From an uncultured Desulfobacter sp. (GTDB taxonomy: Bacteria > Desulfobacterota > Desulfobacteria > Desulfobacterales > Desulfobacteraceae), in contig NZ_OY781882.1 of NCBI RefSeq assembly GCF_963677125.1, positions 5,478,501 to 5,542,500 on the forward strand: a stretch of 64,000 bases of DNA, in the 5' to 3' direction. Every line of letters starts with the position of its first letter. Within the stretch, counting starts at the first letter, position 1. The position numbers were made by a program, and so were the translations under genes. The notes under the pieces are model-generated. The model had not been told where the DNA came from and made no database searches. It saw nothing but the letters and a program-made list of their open reading frames with translations. This document shows, in pieces, positions 44,612-52,296 of this stretch.

Positions 44612-45358
44612 TTAAACGCCTATGGCATCGCCGCAGGCAAACCGGGGTTCATGCAAAGGGATAAGAATGTCCGCCTCTTTTTTTACCTGCACCATGATAT
44701 CATATGCCAAATAAGCATCCACATGGGTGCCCGGCGGGATAACGTCCATTTCCATTCCTTTGATTTCCGGCGGGGGATTATAATTTTCTTCAATGATGCA
44801 AAAGCCGGTGATGGCTGCTTTGCCTTTTGGCGTATCAATGAACACAGTCAGGCCCCCTTTGGTGTGGACCGGCGTATGTTTAACAGTTATGCCGTCAACA
44901 ATAGCGGTATCCTCTTTGACTATCTTGATCTGTCCGTTTTCTTCCACATCCTCGATATAATCTTCCAAATATCTGTAATCCAAGGGGTGCGGGTTGTGGA
45001 TGGATTCAAGCTCTTGCTCATGCACGTAAAATATGGCGTTTTCACACTTATAGTCGTTTTCGCAATGATCATTGTGCAGATGGGTATGGATGACAATGTC
45101 AATATCTTCGGGTGTAAGCCCGTGTTTTTCCAATCCTTGTTCAAAGGTATAAATTTTTCCGTTAATGGCTTGTTCCCTTTGTTCAGACTGAATGGGGGTC
45201 ATTTCGCCGGTATCCACCAGGATATTTTTGTCCCCGCCCTTGATTATCCAGCAGAAAATGGGGATGGTATAGGTTTCGCCTTGTCCGTACTGGTAGGTCA
45301 TCATACTCTTGTCAAATACTTTTGTTCCCATGGCAACGGGGTGGATGGTATAGGTCAT
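44612..45358 (-). CDS. Metallo-beta-lactamase fold hydrolase, AHL-lactonase-like
   Basis: 248 aa. The zinc motif HTHLHNDHC near residue 102, later His in VHTKGG, the bridging Asp replaced by Gly/Phe-Cys near ITGFC, and a final HEPRF His give a metallo-beta-lactamase fold close to N-acyl homoserine lactonases. The apparent change at the position normally holding the bridging Asp (AITGFC) deserves note. GAGGAAC precedes the ATG. It is the middle gene of a likely kinase / hydrolase / ADP-ribosylglycohydrolase-like set. A lactone substrate is possible but unproven. Confidence 0.82.
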   Translation of the reverse strand: MTYTIHPVAMGTKVFDKSMMTYQYGQGETYTIPIFCWIIKGGDKNILVDTGEMTPIQSEQREQAINGKIYTFEQGLEKHGLTPEDIDIVIHTHLHNDHCENDYKCENAIFYVHEQELESIHNPHPLDYRYLEDYIEDVEENGQIKIVKEDTAIVDGITVKHTPVHTKGGLTVFIDTPKGKAAITGFCIIEENYNPPPEIKGMEMDVIPPGTHVDAYLAYDIMVQVKKEADILIPLHEPRFACGDAIGV

Positions 45359-45388
45359 TTTGTTCCTCAGTATATAGGGAGTTTGTCT

Positions 45389-47371
45389 TCAGGCATTAAA
45401 TACAGATTCAATTTTTTCCGACAGTTTGGCGATATCAAAGGGTTTTAATAAAAAATCCCTGCAGCCGTTTTCGATCATCTGCCGAATATCCTCTTTGGGC
45501 GCAAGCCCGGAACAAACCAGCACCCGGAGATTTGGATTCAGATGCCGTACAGCGTTATAGGTCTGAACGCCGTCCATGCCGGGCATGACGACATCCAAAA
45601 TCATCAGGTCAATTCCTTTGACATCATTTTGAACAACGGATACGGCCTGGGCCCCGGCTCCTGCAACAAGGACCTCGTAACCAAGGGCTTCAAGCATCTC
45701 TTTGCAGACCTCTATTACCTCTTTTTCATCATCCACCAAAAGTATCCGGCCCTTGCCCTGAATAAGGCGGCTTTTATCTGCCGCCGACGGCCGGACGTGA
45801 TTTGTGAACGTCCTGTCCTTTACCGCAGGTAGAAAAAACATGAAGATACTGCCTTTGCCCGGGGAGGATTTGACCTGAAAAGCGCCCTTGTGGGCTTTAA
45901 TGATTCCGTATGCTGTGGCAAGCCCTAAGCCGGTTCCCCGGCCCGGGTCTTTGGTGGTAAAAAAAGGATCAAATATGCGAGAGAGGGTCTCTTTGTCCAT
46001 GCCTGTCCCCGTGTCTGCTACACAAATGCGGATATAATCTCCGGCCTGGTCAAGACCAAGCTTTTGGGCCTGGGCGTTATCGATGGCTACATTTTGAGAT
46101 TTTATCGCAATCCGGCCGCCTTTGGGCATGGCATGCCATGCATTGACAAACAGGTTCATGAGTACCTGATTGATCTGAATTACATCCACCATTATAGGCC
46201 AAAGATTCTTGTCCAGTTCCTGGCGGATGATGATATCTTTTCTGGTACGGGCGAACATTTTAGCTGAGGTCTTGAGCAGATAATTTATATTTTGTGTCGT
46301 GGCTGCTTGACGGCTGTTTTTTCGAGAGAAGTCTAGAAGTTGATGCGTCATTTCGGCACCATTTTGAACATATTCGTCAATGTTGGACAGCCGCTTATAA
46401 ACTTCTGAATCTCTGTTAAATCCTATTTTAACCAGGGAGGCATACCCCTGTATACTCATGAGAATATTATTGAAATCATGGGCAATGCCGCTGGCGAACG
46501 TGCCGATGGCTTCCATTTTTTGGGCCTGGCGAAGCTGGGTCTCAAGTCGCATACGCTCGGTGACATCTCTGGCAACTGCATAAATACCTTTGAAATCTTG
46601 GACGGATTCCGTATCCGGCGGAGTAAGAACCGAGGCTTTCATCTCCATGAATGCAAAGGCATAATAGGGATCATATCTGTTTTCCTCGACACCGGCTTTT
46701 TTGAAGCGCAAGTTCAGTGCAATGCTGCAGCCGGGGGATAGTTCCTGGGCGGGCGGACCGCCGGCTTGAAACAGCCGGGACAGTTTACCGCGGTCATCCT
46801 CGTGGAGAATCGTGTCAAACGGCATGTTTTTCAGTTCCTGGGGTGAATACCCCAGAAGTGTTTCAAACTGTTGATTGGCAAAAGAGAAACAAAAGTTTTC
46901 ATTCAAGGTGAAAATCAGATCCGGTGAATTGTCAACCATGTGATGGTATTTTTTTTCAGAGGCCTCTAAGCGGGCAGCATAGAATTTTTTTTCAGCAATC
47001 AGATGTCGTTGGGCAATTCCGTTTTTAACGGTTTTAATTAGATCCGCAAATTCAAAGGGTTTTTTCAGGTAATCCCAGGCGCCCTGTTTTAGTGCAGCGA
47101 CTGCAGACTCTACCGAGGCGAATCCGGTCATTATGACGACAGGGACTTCGCTGTCCAGCTCAAGCATCCTGGCCATGGTTTCATATCCATCCATCCCAGG
47201 CATGGAAATATCCATCAGCACCAAGTCAAATTTTTGGGTATTAAACAAGGTGACAGCCTGAAGACCATCATAAGCACAGAAGACGCGAAACCCCTCTCTG
47301 GTCAGGCATCTATTGATGCTTTGGACAACCCGTTTTTCATCGTCGACAACAAGAATCTGTTCAGGTTTCAT
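45389..47371 (-). CDS. Hybrid kinase REC-PAS-HK-REC
   Basis: 660 aa, soluble. N-terminal NtrC-like receiver (phospho-Asp near 52, LMDISMPGMDG; KKPFEFADL), PAS domain (about 145-280), a HisKA domain with AHDFNNIL (His near 299), ATPase boxes (NLFVNAWHA, DTGTGM, GTGLGLA) and a C-terminal receiver (LILDVVMPG, Asp near 590). The ATG at 47371 is chosen over a TTG two codons upstream. Two receivers around one kinase suggest control at both input and output. It heads a unit with the lactonase-like gene, 30 bases downstream. Confidence 0.93.
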   Translation of the reverse strand: MKPEQILVVDDEKRVVQSINRCLTREGFRVFCAYDGLQAVTLFNTQKFDLVLMDISMPGMDGYETMARMLELDSEVPVVIMTGFASVESAVAALKQGAWDYLKKPFEFADLIKTVKNGIAQRHLIAEKKFYAARLEASEKKYHHMVDNSPDLIFTLNENFCFSFANQQFETLLGYSPQELKNMPFDTILHEDDRGKLSRLFQAGGPPAQELSPGCSIALNLRFKKAGVEENRYDPYYAFAFMEMKASVLTPPDTESVQDFKGIYAVARDVTERMRLETQLRQAQKMEAIGTFASGIAHDFNNILMSIQGYASLVKIGFNRDSEVYKRLSNIDEYVQNGAEMTHQLLDFSRKNSRQAATTQNINYLLKTSAKMFARTRKDIIIRQELDKNLWPIMVDVIQINQVLMNLFVNAWHAMPKGGRIAIKSQNVAIDNAQAQKLGLDQAGDYIRICVADTGTGMDKETLSRIFDPFFTTKDPGRGTGLGLATAYGIIKAHKGAFQVKSSPGKGSIFMFFLPAVKDRTFTNHVRPSAADKSRLIQGKGRILLVDDEKEVIEVCKEMLEALGYEVLVAGAGAQAVSVVQNDVKGIDLMILDVVMPGMDGVQTYNAVRHLNPNLRVLVCSGLAPKEDIRQMIENGCRDFLLKPFDIAKLSEKIESVFNA

Positions 47372-47450
47372 AGTCAAATGAGTCTATGCCCTATATATCA
47401 ATAAATAGTACTTAGCATTTTTCTTACGGTTTAAAAGTATTCATACACCA

Positions 47451-47467
47451 CCTATATGTTGTATAGG
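47451..47467. promoter_or_regulatory. Short inverted repeat in divergent region
   Basis: CCTATA-TGTTG-TATAGG, a perfect 6-base inverted repeat in the space between the REC-PAS-HK-REC gene (minus) and the DsrE-like gene (plus). It could be an operator; no clear -35/-10 pair was matched to it. Confidence 0.35.
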
Positions 47468-47656
47468 ATGAAGGCAGTTAAGATGTCAACCGGAACACTT
47501 AAAAACCTTGATTTTATCGAAAAACATCAAGCAAAAAATTTATTTGGCTTTTAGGGGATAGCTTGATAAAAGGAGCAAGAACCGTGGTGTGCCTTCGCCA
47601 CAATCCTAAAAGATATTTTTATAATCGTAACACAATTGATACGGGAGAAAAAAATT

Positions 47657-48007
47657 ATGGGTAATTTTTTGTTTGTTCTCAGCAAGGATAATAATGAGTC
47701 TGCAACAAGATGTTTCCAGTTTGCAAAAATCGCGCACTCAAAAGGGCATCATGTGGATATGTTTTTCATTGACAGCGGTGTGATGTGGGCCAACAAGGAC
47801 AGGGATCTGAGCATTAAAACAGATACTGGGGACTGCCCGGCCGATTATCTTCCCTATCTGGTGGAAAATGAAGTCACCACAGGTATCTGCACCCCGTGCG
47901 CGAAAAACCGCGGTCTGGATGAATCCGCTTTTTTTACCAATATGCAACTGGACGGTGGTCCCCATCTCATTGATATGGCTGCAGAGGCAAAGGTATTTAA
48001 CTTTTAA
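47657..48007 (+). CDS. DsrE/DsrF-like small protein
   Basis: 116 aa. The pattern NFLFVLSKDNNESATRCFQFA, then GHHVDMFFIDSGVMWAN and a Cys-rich ICTPCAKNRGL loop matches DsrE-like sulfur-relay proteins, with paired Cys that could carry persulfide. GGGAG lies about ten bases before ATG 47657; an upstream TTG is rejected. It is convergent with the cysteine desulfurase gene, and both share a terminator hairpin. A role in sulfur transfer fits a sulfate reducer but is inferred. Confidence 0.82.
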   Translation: MGNFLFVLSKDNNESATRCFQFAKIAHSKGHHVDMFFIDSGVMWANKDRDLSIKTDTGDCPADYLPYLVENEVTTGICTPCAKNRGLDESAFFTNMQLDGGPHLIDMAAEAKVFNF

Positions 48008-48055
48008 GAAATTTTGCCCAAAGGCATCAGTGGTAAGTCAGAAAACGCCTTTTAG

Positions 48056-48096
48056 GGAAAAGTTGTGTGAACATCATCACACAACTTTTCCATTTT
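48056..48096. terminator. Bidirectional terminator overlapping the nifS 3' end
   Basis: GGAAAAGTTGTGTG and CACACAACTTTTCC form a perfect 14-base stem with an 8-base loop; ATTTTTCC follows on the plus strand. The right arm contains the last codons and stop of nifS, so it serves the DsrE-like gene and is partly coding on the other strand. Confidence 0.85.
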
Positions 48097-49243
48097 TCCA
48101 GAATGGCGACATCTGGCGCAATCTATCAATAGCCGGAATCAGGGTTTCTACAATGGTGTCCATTTCTGCTTTGGTATTATAATGAGACAATGAAAATCGA
48201 ATGGTGCCATGGGCGGATTTAAAGGGCACCTGCATAGCCATGAGCACATGGGATGGATCCAGGGAGCCCGAGGTACAGGCGGAACCCGAAGAGGCGCATA
48301 TGCCGGCCTGGTTCATCAGCATGAGGATGGATTCGCCCTCAACGGCGTCAAAGCCGATGGACAGGGTGTTGGGCAGGCGGTTTTCCGTATCCCCGTTTAC
48401 AGACGTTGCCGGGATGGTCTCTAAGAGGCGTGTCTCAAGGTAATCCCGGATTTGACGAACCTGAGTGTCCATCAGGGGAAGATGGGCCTTTGCAAGTTCA
48501 CAGGCCTTGCCCAGGGCGATGATGGATGCGGTGTTTTCCGTACCGCCCCTACGGCCCTTTTCCTGGTGCCCACCGACCAGAAAGGGTGAGAATTTGATGC
48601 CTTTTTTGACATAGAGAACGCCAATTCCCTTGGGTGCATGGATTTTATGTCCTGACAAGGACAGCATGTCCACGCCGGCGGCCTTAACGTCAATGGGGAT
48701 TTTGCCGGTAGCCTGGACTGCATCCGTATGAAACCATACTCCTTTTTCCTTTGCTTTTTCCGCAATTTCAGCAATGGGAAATATCACCCCGGTTTCATTA
48801 TTCGCCCACATGACGGAGACAACGGCGGTAGCATCCGACATGCTGTTGTAAAGGCTATCAAGATCAAGACGCCCCTTTTTATCCACCGGCACAAAGGTTA
48901 CCTTGTATCCCCTTTTTTCCTGAAGGTGAATGCAGAGACTTCTGATAGCCGGGTGCTCAACTTCTGTGGTGATGATATGTTTTTTTTGTGGAAATGCGTT
49001 TAGGGCGGCGTTAATGGCTGCATTGTCGCTTTCAGTACCGCAGGATGTAAAAATAATTTCGTCAGGGTCTGCATTGATCAGGTCTGCTACCTGCTCCCTG
49101 GCCTGCTGGACTTTTTTATTCACGGTATCCGCAAAGCCATACATTGAAGACGGGTTGCCGTAAAATTTCCCTAAGTACGGCAGCATCTCTTCAATCACTT
49201 CGTCGGCCACTTGCGTGGTTGCATTATTATCAGTGTAGATCAT
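48077..49243 (-). CDS. nifS: NifS-type cysteine desulfurase
   Basis: 388 aa, the usual length. PLP-dependent enzyme releasing sulfur from cysteine for Fe-S cluster assembly. It has DNNATTQ at the start, the Schiff-base Lys in LSGHKIHAPKG (near 203), HTDAVQA, and the persulfide Cys in SSGSACTSG (near 323) with the short active-site loop of the NifS/IscS class. The C-terminal SPFW is typical of NifS. It follows nifU by 168 bases filled by a family A repeat; the two form the Fe-S assembly pair. AAAGGA precedes the ATG. Confidence 0.96.
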   Translation of the reverse strand: MIYTDNNATTQVADEVIEEMLPYLGKFYGNPSSMYGFADTVNKKVQQAREQVADLINADPDEIIFTSCGTESDNAAINAALNAFPQKKHIITTEVEHPAIRSLCIHLQEKRGYKVTFVPVDKKGRLDLDSLYNSMSDATAVVSVMWANNETGVIFPIAEIAEKAKEKGVWFHTDAVQATGKIPIDVKAAGVDMLSLSGHKIHAPKGIGVLYVKKGIKFSPFLVGGHQEKGRRGGTENTASIIALGKACELAKAHLPLMDTQVRQIRDYLETRLLETIPATSVNGDTENRLPNTLSIGFDAVEGESILMLMNQAGICASSGSACTSGSLDPSHVLMAMQVPFKSAHGTIRFSLSHYNTKAEMDTIVETLIPAIDRLRQMSPFWKNGKVV

Positions 49244-49283
49244 ATAAGTCCTTTATTTCATACATAATTTAAAAACATACCCA

Positions 49284-49407
49284 TGTTTGGACGAAAAGTT
49301 GCCTATATGCAAGGCGCAGAAGAATTCAAAACCGGAGCAACTTCATGGTTGTGAGGATTTTGGATTTTTCTGCAACGCCGCAGATGGGTGACTTTTCGTT
49401 CAAACAC
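49284..49407. repeat. Dispersed palindromic repeat, family A copy 2
   Basis: About 124 bases ending in inverted arms GTTTGGACGAAAAGT and ACTTTTCGTTCAAAC, with CAAGGCG, CATGG, GAGGATT and CAACGCCG blocks in the same order as at 27561. It fills the gap between nifU and nifS, five bases after the nifU stop. Confidence 0.72.
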
Positions 49408-49411
49408 CAAA

Positions 49412-49996
49412 TCAATCGGCTGCTGAATATGTTTCCATGGTTGCCATGGTCTTGTGGAGGACTTCTTCTATTCGGTCCAGACATTTGCCGCAACCGCCGC
49501 CGGCTTTAAGATAATTGGTCACATCTTCGGTAGTCTCAAGGCCATTGGTTTTAACGGCATCAATGATTTCAAGATCCGTGACATCAAAGCATTCGCATAT
49601 CATCTCTCCGGGCTTTTCAAGGATTTGAATCCCGCGGAAGTCGGCAATTGCTTTTTTTAAAGCAGCCTGTCCCATGACCGAACAGTGCATTTTTTCTTTA
49701 GGCAGCCCGCCTAGATAATCGGCGATGTCGTCATTGGTTACTTTAGCAGCATCATCCAGGGTCATACCCTTGATTATTTCGGTCAGTGCCGAGGAGGAGG
49801 CTACGGCAGATGCACAGCCAAATGTCATAAAGGATGCGTCAATGATTCTTTCATTTTCGTTTACCTTTAAATACAATTTAAGTGCGTCACCGCAGTTCAA
49901 CGAGCCTGTTTCACCAATGGCATTGGCATCTTCAAGCTCTCCAACATTCCTTGGTTTCAAGAAATGTTCCATAACTTTTTCTGAATAATTCCACAT
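49412..49996 (-). CDS. nifU: NifU-type Fe-S scaffold (IscU domain plus BFD-like domain)
   Basis: 194 aa. The N-terminal IscU-like scaffold has Cys ligands in GSLNCGD, FGCASA and MHCSVMG. A BFD-like [2Fe-2S] segment follows (ICECFDVT and GGGCGKC, about 140-180). The C-terminal Nfu domain of full NifU is absent, the short form often found in sulfate reducers and clostridia. It receives sulfur from NifS encoded downstream. ATG 49996 has AAGGAG upstream; an in-frame start at 50026 is rejected. Confidence 0.93.
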   Translation of the reverse strand: MWNYSEKVMEHFLKPRNVGELEDANAIGETGSLNCGDALKLYLKVNENERIIDASFMTFGCASAVASSSALTEIIKGMTLDDAAKVTNDDIADYLGGLPKEKMHCSVMGQAALKKAIADFRGIQILEKPGEMICECFDVTDLEIIDAVKTNGLETTEDVTNYLKAGGGCGKCLDRIEEVLHKTMATMETYSAAD

Positions 49997-50055
49997 ATCT
50001 GATCTCCTTTTACCCCTTAATGTCACCCCCGTGACAAGGTGTATTTCTTTTCAAG

Positions 50056-50083
50056 AAGATACTACATAGTGGTAGTTTGTCAA
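50056..50083 (-). promoter_or_regulatory. Probable nifU-nifS promoter with operator in the spacer
   Basis: On the minus strand TTGACA, 16 bases, TATCTT. The spacer contains ACTAC-N6-GTAGT, a perfect inverted repeat placed to block RNA polymerase. A cluster-sensing Rrf2-type repressor is a reasonable guess. It lies 60 bases before the nifU ATG. Confidence 0.65.
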
Positions 50084-50172
50084 TCGGGCCTTTAAATAAA
50101 TTGCCAAAAGATCTGGCGAGCCTTCCGGGCAATATTCCAATATTCTTTCAAACTTGCAAAATAAGCGTGTAA

Positions 50173-52272
50173 GTGTTAAATCCTAGTATTCTATTTATTT
50201 CATCTCTAAATTTTATAATATCCGGCTTCCATGGAGTTAATAAAATCATTTATCCTGTTAATTTAAAAAGATATTTTGTAAGAAAGAATCCAGAACACGG
50301 TAGGAAAAATCAATGGGTTAGCTGGGAGGCATTCCTATGGCTTCTGTTGGCTTTTTTGATTTTATGCGTTCCATGGAACAGGTTTGCAGAAAGCAGTGAT
50401 ATTCATTCTTCAAAAAATATTGATTCGCAAGCCTGGCTTTTAAATAAAAAGATTCTCTGGGTCAGCTCCTATCATCAAGGATATGAGGCGAATGATGCCA
50501 TTGAGACCGGAATTCGTTCACAACTAAAAGGAACCCCGGTTGAGTTGCGCGTTTTTTTCATGGATACAAAGCGTAAAAATACTGCGATTCAAGGCCGAAC
50601 TGCCGCAAAAAAGGCGCTTTCAATTATTGAACAATTTCGTCCTGACGTCATCATAGCTTCAGACGATAACGCCCAAAAATATCTTGTGGTGCCATACCTG
50701 AAAGAAACATCCATTCCAATCGTTTTTTGTGGCGTTAATTGGGAGATCAAACATTACGGATATCCCGCTCCCAACATCACGGGTATGGTTGAAGTGGATC
50801 TGGCACAACAGATGTACGATCTTATGAAGTCATATGCAAAGGGTCGCAAAATCGGCTTTCTCAGCGGCAATGTTGATGCTGAACGCAACATGGTGCAAAT
50901 ATACAACAATCGTTTTTTTCATGGCCGGCTTAAGCCCTATCTGGTCGAGTCCATGGCTGAATTCAAACACGCCTTTTTGCAGGCCCAGCAGGACATCGAT
51001 ATGCTATATATATACAATTATACAGGCATTAAAGACTGGGAGCCCAATGAAGCGGAACTGTTTCTCAGCCGTCATACACGGATTCCAACCGGCTCACACA
51101 ATGATTTTATGTCGCCTTTTGTTACTTTTGTCGCTGCCAAATCCTTGCTGGAACATGGCCGGTATGCCGCGCAAACGGCACTTCGCATTTTATCCGGTGT
51201 CCCACCGGATAAAATTGCGGTAACTGAAAATAAAGAGGTTGAACTGTATGTAAATATGCGGATGGCCAAAGCAGCTTCTTTTGTTTTTCCGGTAGATCTA
51301 TTACAAACTGCGACCGTTATATCGACAATAAAAGCATACCTTGACCCGGAGCCCGGGGATAATACGCCGGACCAGTATGCCGGAAAGAAAATTTTTTTCC
51401 TCGATTCATATCATAAAGAATATGAATGGAGTACAGGTATTAAAAACGGTCTTTTAAGCAGACTTTATGAAACCGGCATCCACCTGCACAGTTTTTATAT
51501 GGATGCCAAACGAAAAAATAGTCCTGACCGGTTAAAAGAGATAGGGCAAAAGGCCTATCAGGAAATTGTCCAATTTAAGCCTGATGTGGTCATTGCGTGT
51601 GACGATGCGGCACAAAAATATGTTATTTCTCCCTATTTGCGGGAACAAACAATCCCTGTTGTATTCTGTGGTGTCAATTGGGATGCTTCAGAATATGGAT
51701 ACCCTGCGTCCAACATTACCGGCATGATAGAAGAGGAACCCATTGGCCGCCTGATTGATCTTCTGCAACAATTTGCCAAAGGCAGGCGTCTGGGATACAT
51801 TGCAGGTAATACGTTGACCCAGCAAAAACTTGTTGAATTCTATCATCAACATTATTTTCAGAAACGATTGACCTGCATTCGCCTTGTAGATTCCATGGCA
51901 GAATGGAAAGATGCGGTTGTGGAAATGCAAGATAGTGCAGATATACTGATTTTGTCTAATTATTCGGGTATTCAAAATTGGGACAGCGGCCAGGTTGTAC
52001 GGTTTGTTGAAAAGCACAACACGTTGCCCACGGGAGGTATGCTCAATTTTATGGCGCCATATGCCATTTTTGTTCTTGACAGAATTCCGGAAGAGCAGGG
52101 TAGTTATGCTGCGAGTACGGCGCTGCGGATTCTTGACGGCACGCCTGCTTCTCAAATTCCAATAGAAAAAAATATACTGTTCCGTCTGACGTTGAATCTT
52201 CCTATGGCAGAAGCATCAAATATAACAATTCCATACACGGTATTAAAGCAGGCAGAAAAATTAATACAATAA
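50173..52272 (+). CDS. Tandem ABC-type substrate-binding protein (duplicated domains)
   Basis: 699 aa. After a membrane/signal segment near residues 52-70 come two homologous domains (about 90-395 and 405-699). Each has a KKI-SSYHxxYEW start, FFMDxKRKN, a Cys/Asp ASDDNAQKY or ACDDAAQKY loop, IPxVFCGVNW and YGYPAxNITGM, as in the ABC_sub_bind family of periplasmic proteins. No transporter genes are nearby; a Cache/PAS hybrid kinase follows 24 bases downstream, so it is probably a ligand-binding partner for that kinase. The start is uncertain: GTG at 50173 has no strong ribosome site and gives an unusually long pre-signal region. Confidence 0.85.
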   Translation: MLNPSILFISSLNFIISGFHGVNKIIYPVNLKRYFVRKNPEHGRKNQWVSWEAFLWLLLAFLILCVPWNRFAESSDIHSSKNIDSQAWLLNKKILWVSSYHQGYEANDAIETGIRSQLKGTPVELRVFFMDTKRKNTAIQGRTAAKKALSIIEQFRPDVIIASDDNAQKYLVVPYLKETSIPIVFCGVNWEIKHYGYPAPNITGMVEVDLAQQMYDLMKSYAKGRKIGFLSGNVDAERNMVQIYNNRFFHGRLKPYLVESMAEFKHAFLQAQQDIDMLYIYNYTGIKDWEPNEAELFLSRHTRIPTGSHNDFMSPFVTFVAAKSLLEHGRYAAQTALRILSGVPPDKIAVTENKEVELYVNMRMAKAASFVFPVDLLQTATVISTIKAYLDPEPGDNTPDQYAGKKIFFLDSYHKEYEWSTGIKNGLLSRLYETGIHLHSFYMDAKRKNSPDRLKEIGQKAYQEIVQFKPDVVIACDDAAQKYVISPYLREQTIPVVFCGVNWDASEYGYPASNITGMIEEEPIGRLIDLLQQFAKGRRLGYIAGNTLTQQKLVEFYHQHYFQKRLTCIRLVDSMAEWKDAVVEMQDSADILILSNYSGIQNWDSGQVVRFVEKHNTLPTGGMLNFMAPYAIFVLDRIPEEQGSYAASTALRILDGTPASQIPIEKNILFRLTLNLPMAEASNITIPYTVLKQAEKLIQ

Positions 52273-52296
52273 TTATAATCACATGGATTTAACCAT

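Noticed and set aside
44651..45448. 265-codon plus-strand frame opposite the lactonase-like gene
   Set aside because: Shadow of the minus-strand gene, which has intact zinc motifs and a ribosome site.
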